DNA of 64,000 bases from Pseudoips prasinana (taxonomy: Eukaryota > Arthropoda > Insecta > Lepidoptera > Nolidae). Numbering within the stretch: position 1 is the stretch's first letter; each line of letters starts with the position of its first letter. Below the pieces are notes generated by a model. The model was not told the origin of the DNA. It saw only the letters and a list, made by a program, of their open reading frames with translations, and did not search any database. The stretch spans positions 7,534,501 to 7,598,500 of the forward strand of contig OX621252.1 in assembly GCA_951640165.1 (NCBI GenBank). Reading direction: 5' to 3'. Shown piece by piece: positions 63,595 to 64,000 of this stretch. The position numbers and the translations under genes were made by a program.

Positions 63595-63999
63595 AGGATA
63601 TTAGAAGTTGTCGGTGCTATCCTGCCTCACCTCGAGGCCTGGGTGGGAAGGAAGGGCGGTTACTTCACCTACAGACTGACACAGATACTCACCGGACACG
63701 GGTGTTTCGGTGAGTATCTGTGCCGGATCGGCCGAGAAGCGACGACACATTGTCACCATTGCGGGAGCGACCTGGACTCTGCCCAGCATACGCTGGAGGA
63801 GTGCCCGGCCTGGGAGGCCGAGAGACGAGTCCTGGTCACTGAGATCGGACGGGATCTTTCGCCGCCAGCAGTCCTGTATGCGATGCTGGCTGGCGACTCC
63901 ACCAAATGGGACGCCGTGGTCTCCTTCTGTGAGGCAGTTTTGCTGCAGAAGGAGGCCGCCGAACGGGATCGGGAACGAGCCGATCCCGCTCGTAGGCGG
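63595..63999 (+). CDS. R1-clade LINE ORF2, C-terminal part (runs off the window)
   Basis: The frame is open for 135 codons to the window end: GGYFTYRLTQILTGHGCFGE, YLCRIGREATTH, then CHHC-x8-H-x4-C, TLEECPAWEAER, IGRDLSPPAVL, WDAVVSFCEAVLLQKEAAER. This is the region after the RT in R1-clade elements, with the C-terminal CCHC zinc finger thought to contact nucleic acid. High G+C contrasts with the AT-rich flank. The left edge at about 63595 is an abrupt 5' truncation with no RT. The 3' ends at 18715, 38460 and 55408 belong to this family. Confidence 0.85.
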
Positions 64000-64000
64000 A

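Overview
The window reads as lepidopteran (moth or butterfly) nuclear DNA made almost entirely of transposable elements. Reasons: several Helitron families with the A^TC...CTAG^T ends abundant in Lepidoptera, tRNA-headed SINEs of at least five kinds, RTE-, Jockey- and R1-type non-LTR retrotransposons, mariners, and an interspersed repeat ending in the 'cgactcgcacttgg' motif common in that order. I found no convincing host gene and no genuine rRNA or tRNA gene. These family assignments rest on motif recognition; no database was searched.

Layout. 1-4242: two Helitron copies sharing an apparently identical 553-bp 3' end. 4243-10900: SINEs, LINE fragments and a mariner whose transposase has lost its first catalytic Asp. 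11427-12337: a Helitron and a long-armed foldback. 12405-15600: an RTE-type LINE with an unbroken 1052-codon ORF, the best candidate for an active element. 15690-19090: Helitrons, two MITEs and an R1-clade 3' end. 20038-22684: a P-like DNA transposon (31-bp inverted termini, 8-bp target duplication, THAP-like first exon) that has been invaded by other repeats. 23628-26820: a Jockey-type LINE broken by two tiny indels. 27000-35500: SINEs, LINE debris and a MITE. 35682-36963: an intact mariner sitting inside a Helitron. 37565-64000: nested SINEs, RTE and R1 fragments, Helitrons, tandem duplications, and at the right edge an R1-clade ORF that runs off the window.

The elements act on one another rather than as a pathway. 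RTE-encoded EN-RT probably moves the short RTE 5'+3' derivatives. Helitrons without an ORF depend on Rep-helicase copies elsewhere. SINEs depend on LINEs. Several nestings can be dated from paralogous empty sites inside the same window (P element versus 50040-50100; Helitron 40516-40827 versus 27655; Helitron 60497-60930 versus 62975-63245).

Most interesting: the P-like element, a 5S-rRNA-headed SINE that shares its core with a tRNA-headed SINE, SINE-like RTE end-to-end chimeras, repeated snap-back palindromes, and two clusters of a TATCATTTCGGTGG motif.
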